Assembly: GCA_002418725.1 (NCBI GenBank)
Contig: DIER01000043.1
Location: 1-64,000, forward strand
From: Acholeplasmataceae bacterium UBA5769
GTDB lineage: Bacteria > Bacillota_I > Bacilli_A > Acholeplasmatales > Acholeplasmataceae
Direction of reading: 5' to 3'
DNA: 64,000 bases
How positions within the stretch are numbered: position 1 is the stretch's first letter; the number at the start of each line of letters is the position of its first letter. A program made the position numbers and the translations under genes. The notes beneath the pieces are model-generated. The model was not told where the DNA came from. It did no database searches and saw only the letters and a program-made list of their open reading frames with translations. Of the stretch, positions 61,767 to 64,000 are shown piece by piece.

Positions 61767-63203
61767 ATGAAAAAGATATTACTAATTGCTTTAATTCTTA
61801 CAGCAGGCTTGTTTCTCGCATCCTGTAATCGTGATCGTAGCGGTACAGCAAGTACAAAGCTCGTAGAATGGTATGAACTACCTGAAACAGCAGCACTTGA
61901 TACAACCAAACAAATCACCATTAAATTTTGGCACAGAATGGGTGCAGATAGCCAAGCGCTAGTTCAAGGTTGGATTAATGAATTTAAAGTTCTCTATCCA
62001 AACATTACAGTTATTGAGGAAAAAGCTGCAGCCGACTACGGCGCATTAGCTGACAAGATCGCACTAGCGATTCCAGCAGGTACTGCACCAGACATCGCTG
62101 AAAGCTATCCAGATCATATCGCTCGTTATGCACAAGCAAAAGCACCTCTTGCATTAAACCACTTCATTAACCATCCAACCCTTGGTTACAGTGAAGCAGA
62201 AATTGCAGATTTCCTACCTGGCTTATGGGCAGAAGGTCAAAGCTATGACAACGAAGGTACCATTCTTTCCTTACCATTTACGAAGTCAAGTGAAGCATTC
62301 TTCTACAATGCAACTTATTTCCAACAACACGGTTATGCTGTACCAACCACTTGGGACGAAGTTTTCGCGATTGCTGAAGATATCAAACTTCGTGAACCAG
62401 ATGCGATTCCTTTTGGTTATGATTCTGAAGATAACCTCTTCATTACCGCTTCTAAACAATGGGATGCACCATACACTGGTTATAACGAAGAAACCGGTAA
62501 AGGTGAAGTTCAACTTAACAATGCAAAATCTAAGGAAATGGTTGAATACTTCAAGGATAAGGTTGATAGAGGTTTAATGCTTACACGTAGTTTAAATGGT
62601 AACGCATATACTTCAGATATCATGAAGACAAACAAGAAGTTATACATGTATGTCGGTTCTACCGGTGGTACACGTTATGCTTACATCGGCGCAAGCACCA
62701 CTGTATTTAACGCAGGATACCGTGCAGGTGTTGCACCGCTTCCAGCAAAAGATGCGGAACATCGTTTCCAAATCCAACAAGGACCAAACATTAACTTGTT
62801 CAATTCTAAAGATGAGCAAAAGATGATTGCAGCATGGTTATTTGCTAAATTCATGTTATCCCCAGAAAGATCAGCTGAGTTCTGTATTCCATCGGGATAT
62901 GCACCCATCCGCTATTCCGCTTATGAAACAGAAGCATGGACAAATTATGTAGCATCCATTGTTGAAAATCCAACAACGATGCAACAAGCTCAAGATAAAC
63001 TCGTTAAAGAAGCTATTGAAATCTTCTTAAATAACGGCGAAATCTTCTTTACATCTGCAGTCTTCAATTTAAGTTCTAAGACAAGAACTGAAGCTGGGGC
63101 ATTATTAGTTAAGATTTTAGCGTATAATGCAACAGATCAAGCTGCTCTTAGAGCATATATCGATCAAGAATATCAAAAGAGTTATGATTTTATCACCAGA
63201 TAA
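61767..63203 (+). CDS. Sugar-binding lipoprotein of ABC importer
   Basis: 478 residues. Signal peptide with lipobox LASC (Cys 20), then family 1 extracellular solute-binding fold (ITIKFWHRMG; GTAPDIAESYPDHI). Lgt substrate. Presents sugar to the permeases. AAGGAG before ATG. Placed after rather than before the permeases. Confidence 0.92.
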   Translation: MKKILLIALILTAGLFLASCNRDRSGTASTKLVEWYELPETAALDTTKQITIKFWHRMGADSQALVQGWINEFKVLYPNITVIEEKAAADYGALADKIALAIPAGTAPDIAESYPDHIARYAQAKAPLALNHFINHPTLGYSEAEIADFLPGLWAEGQSYDNEGTILSLPFTKSSEAFFYNATYFQQHGYAVPTTWDEVFAIAEDIKLREPDAIPFGYDSEDNLFITASKQWDAPYTGYNEETGKGEVQLNNAKSKEMVEYFKDKVDRGLMLTRSLNGNAYTSDIMKTNKKLYMYVGSTGGTRYAYIGASTTVFNAGYRAGVAPLPAKDAEHRFQIQQGPNINLFNSKDEQKMIAAWLFAKFMLSPERSAEFCIPSGYAPIRYSAYETEAWTNYVASIVENPTTMQQAQDKLVKEAIEIFLNNGEIFFTSAVFNLSSKTRTEAGALLVKILAYNATDQAALRAYIDQEYQKSYDFITR

Positions 63204-63244
63204 TTGATGATAATTGAGATAAAAAAATATAAAGGAGAAATGGA

Positions 63245-64000
63245 ATGAGAAAATTATTAGTCTTATTTGCGGTTCTCGCATTCGGCTTCTTACTCGCTTC
63301 TTGCAAAGAGAAGGTAGATCCTGCTACTGAGGATTTACAAAGCGCGTATGACAGTCTTAGTGCCCTAATTGCAGACCCAACCAACATTACGGGTGGATTT
63401 GAAGTACCAACCACATTATATGGTAACGTCACAGCTACATGGACATCAAGCAACCCAGGTGTTGTCACTGTTGGTGCAGCAAACAATGGTTTTGCGAACA
63501 TTACGGTTAACCGTCCAGCATTTGGTCAACCCAATGTGAACGTCACATTATCAGTTGTTTTATCGATCCCTTCAGAACTTGATGCTAAAAAGACACTTAC
63601 CAAAGATTGGTCAGTTGTTCTAACCATCGTCGCAAACACAGTTGAGGAAATCACGATTGACAGTGTAGCAGATATTTTAGCTCTTAAAGATCCTGCATAC
63701 TCTAAGACATACCAAGTCAGCCTACAAAATATGACAATATTTGCTAAGGGTGATACAACGTTTGCTTATGACGGCACAGGTATTATTCAAGTTTACAGTG
63801 GTAATCAAGCCAACTTAGTAAAAGGCAAAGTGTATACCATTGATGCAACTATTGAATGGTATTTCGGTATTTGGGAACTTACAAAGTGGACTGCAGTTGA
63901 ACAAACAACAGCAACACCACAGTATCCAACTAAAGAAATTATCGAAAGCGTTAATACAAAGATTGATGCGTTAATCGCAGCAAATGAACATACATACGCA
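63245..64000 (+). CDS. Lipoprotein with Ig-like and OB-like domains (3' truncated)
   Basis: 252 codons to the window edge, no stop reached. Lipobox LASC (Cys 20), then a stretch resembling atrophied bacterial Ig domains (about 28-135, WTSSNPGVVTV and ANITVNRPA), then a beta-rich OB-like segment (about 140-215, DILALKDPAYSKTYQVSL). AAAGGAG before ATG. Could be a surface adhesin or the start of an extracellular enzyme; the C-terminus is outside. Same operon as the importer by spacing. Confidence 0.82.
   Translation, partial: MRKLLVLFAVLAFGFLLASCKEKVDPATEDLQSAYDSLSALIADPTNITGGFEVPTTLYGNVTATWTSSNPGVVTVGAANNGFANITVNRPAFGQPNVNVTLSVVLSIPSELDAKKTLTKDWSVVLTIVANTVEEITIDSVADILALKDPAYSKTYQVSLQNMTIFAKGDTTFAYDGTGIIQVYSGNQANLVKGKVYTIDATIEWYFGIWELTKWTAVEQTTATPQYPTKEIIESVNTKIDALIAANEHTYA

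Noticed and set aside
62182..62577. 131-codon plus-strand frame inside the binding-lipoprotein gene
   Set aside because: Out-of-frame shadow of a well-supported gene, with no ribosome site.
1..64000. Alternative genetic code with TGA as Trp
   Set aside because: Several conserved genes end at TGA at the expected length and Trp is written TGG throughout, so the standard bacterial code fits.

Overview
The window looks like the replication-origin region of a wall-less, low-GC Firmicute relative, most likely an Acholeplasma-type mollicute. Three things point there. Gene content and order resemble Bacillus (dnaA-dnaN-yaaA-recF-gyrB-gyrA facing rpmH-rnpA-yidC-jag; hprK-lgt-ppaX-trxB-whiA). TGA is used as a stop (yidC, rmuC and the alpha/beta hydrolase end in TGA) while Trp is TGG, which excludes the Mycoplasma/Spiroplasma code. 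No peptidoglycan synthesis genes are seen, yet an LtaS-type enzyme, T-box control and a MEP-pathway enzyme are present. The species call is inference.

Layout. oriC lies near 50.9-51.2 kb (two exact and several near-exact DnaA boxes). Left of it almost every gene is on the minus strand and right of it every gene is on the plus strand, so nearly all genes run with the replication forks; only hflX and hslO run against them.

1-30 kb (minus strand): partial tRNA-Ser; tex; acpS-whiA-trxB-ppaX-lgt-hprK with a membrane gene in the yvlD position; the repair block uvrA-ligA-small helicase-pcrA; glnS; a large exported protein; tsaD-rimI-tsaB-tsaE-pgi-S1 protein; degV; nfuA-like; yutD; fused ispDF; 5-FTHF cyclo-ligase; and a c-di-AMP locus (cdaA, a 60-aa membrane peptide, and a membrane PAS protein with a degenerate GGDEF domain).

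30-36 kb: hflX has a perfect sigmaA-type promoter and a structured leader carrying an 11-codon ORF. Next comes a small accessory stretch with an alpha/beta hydrolase, a NUDIX enzyme, three poorly recognised membrane proteins, long AT-rich spacers and possible IS debris, ended by tRNA-Ser(CGA).

36-51 kb: dusB, hslO, galE, DUF1361 protein, LtaS-like enzyme, gyrA, gyrB, recF, yaaA, dnaN, dnaA. 51-58 kb: rpmH, rnpA, yidC, jag, a membrane-anchored permuted NlpC/P60-like hydrolase, rmuC, and T-box-controlled asnS. 58-64 kb: a sugar ABC importer (ATPase with a roughly 170-residue helical insertion, two permeases, binding lipoprotein) followed by a second lipoprotein cut by the window end. Its long leader holds a near-consensus cre site, a second promoter, a 24-codon ORF overlapping a terminator-like hairpin, and an inverted repeat just before the ribosome binding site.

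The most unusual points are the two leader-ORF regulatory regions (hflX and the sugar importer), the ABC ATPase insertion, the reorganised c-di-AMP locus and the helicase lacking its 2B domain. No CRISPR array, prophage or intact insertion sequence was seen.
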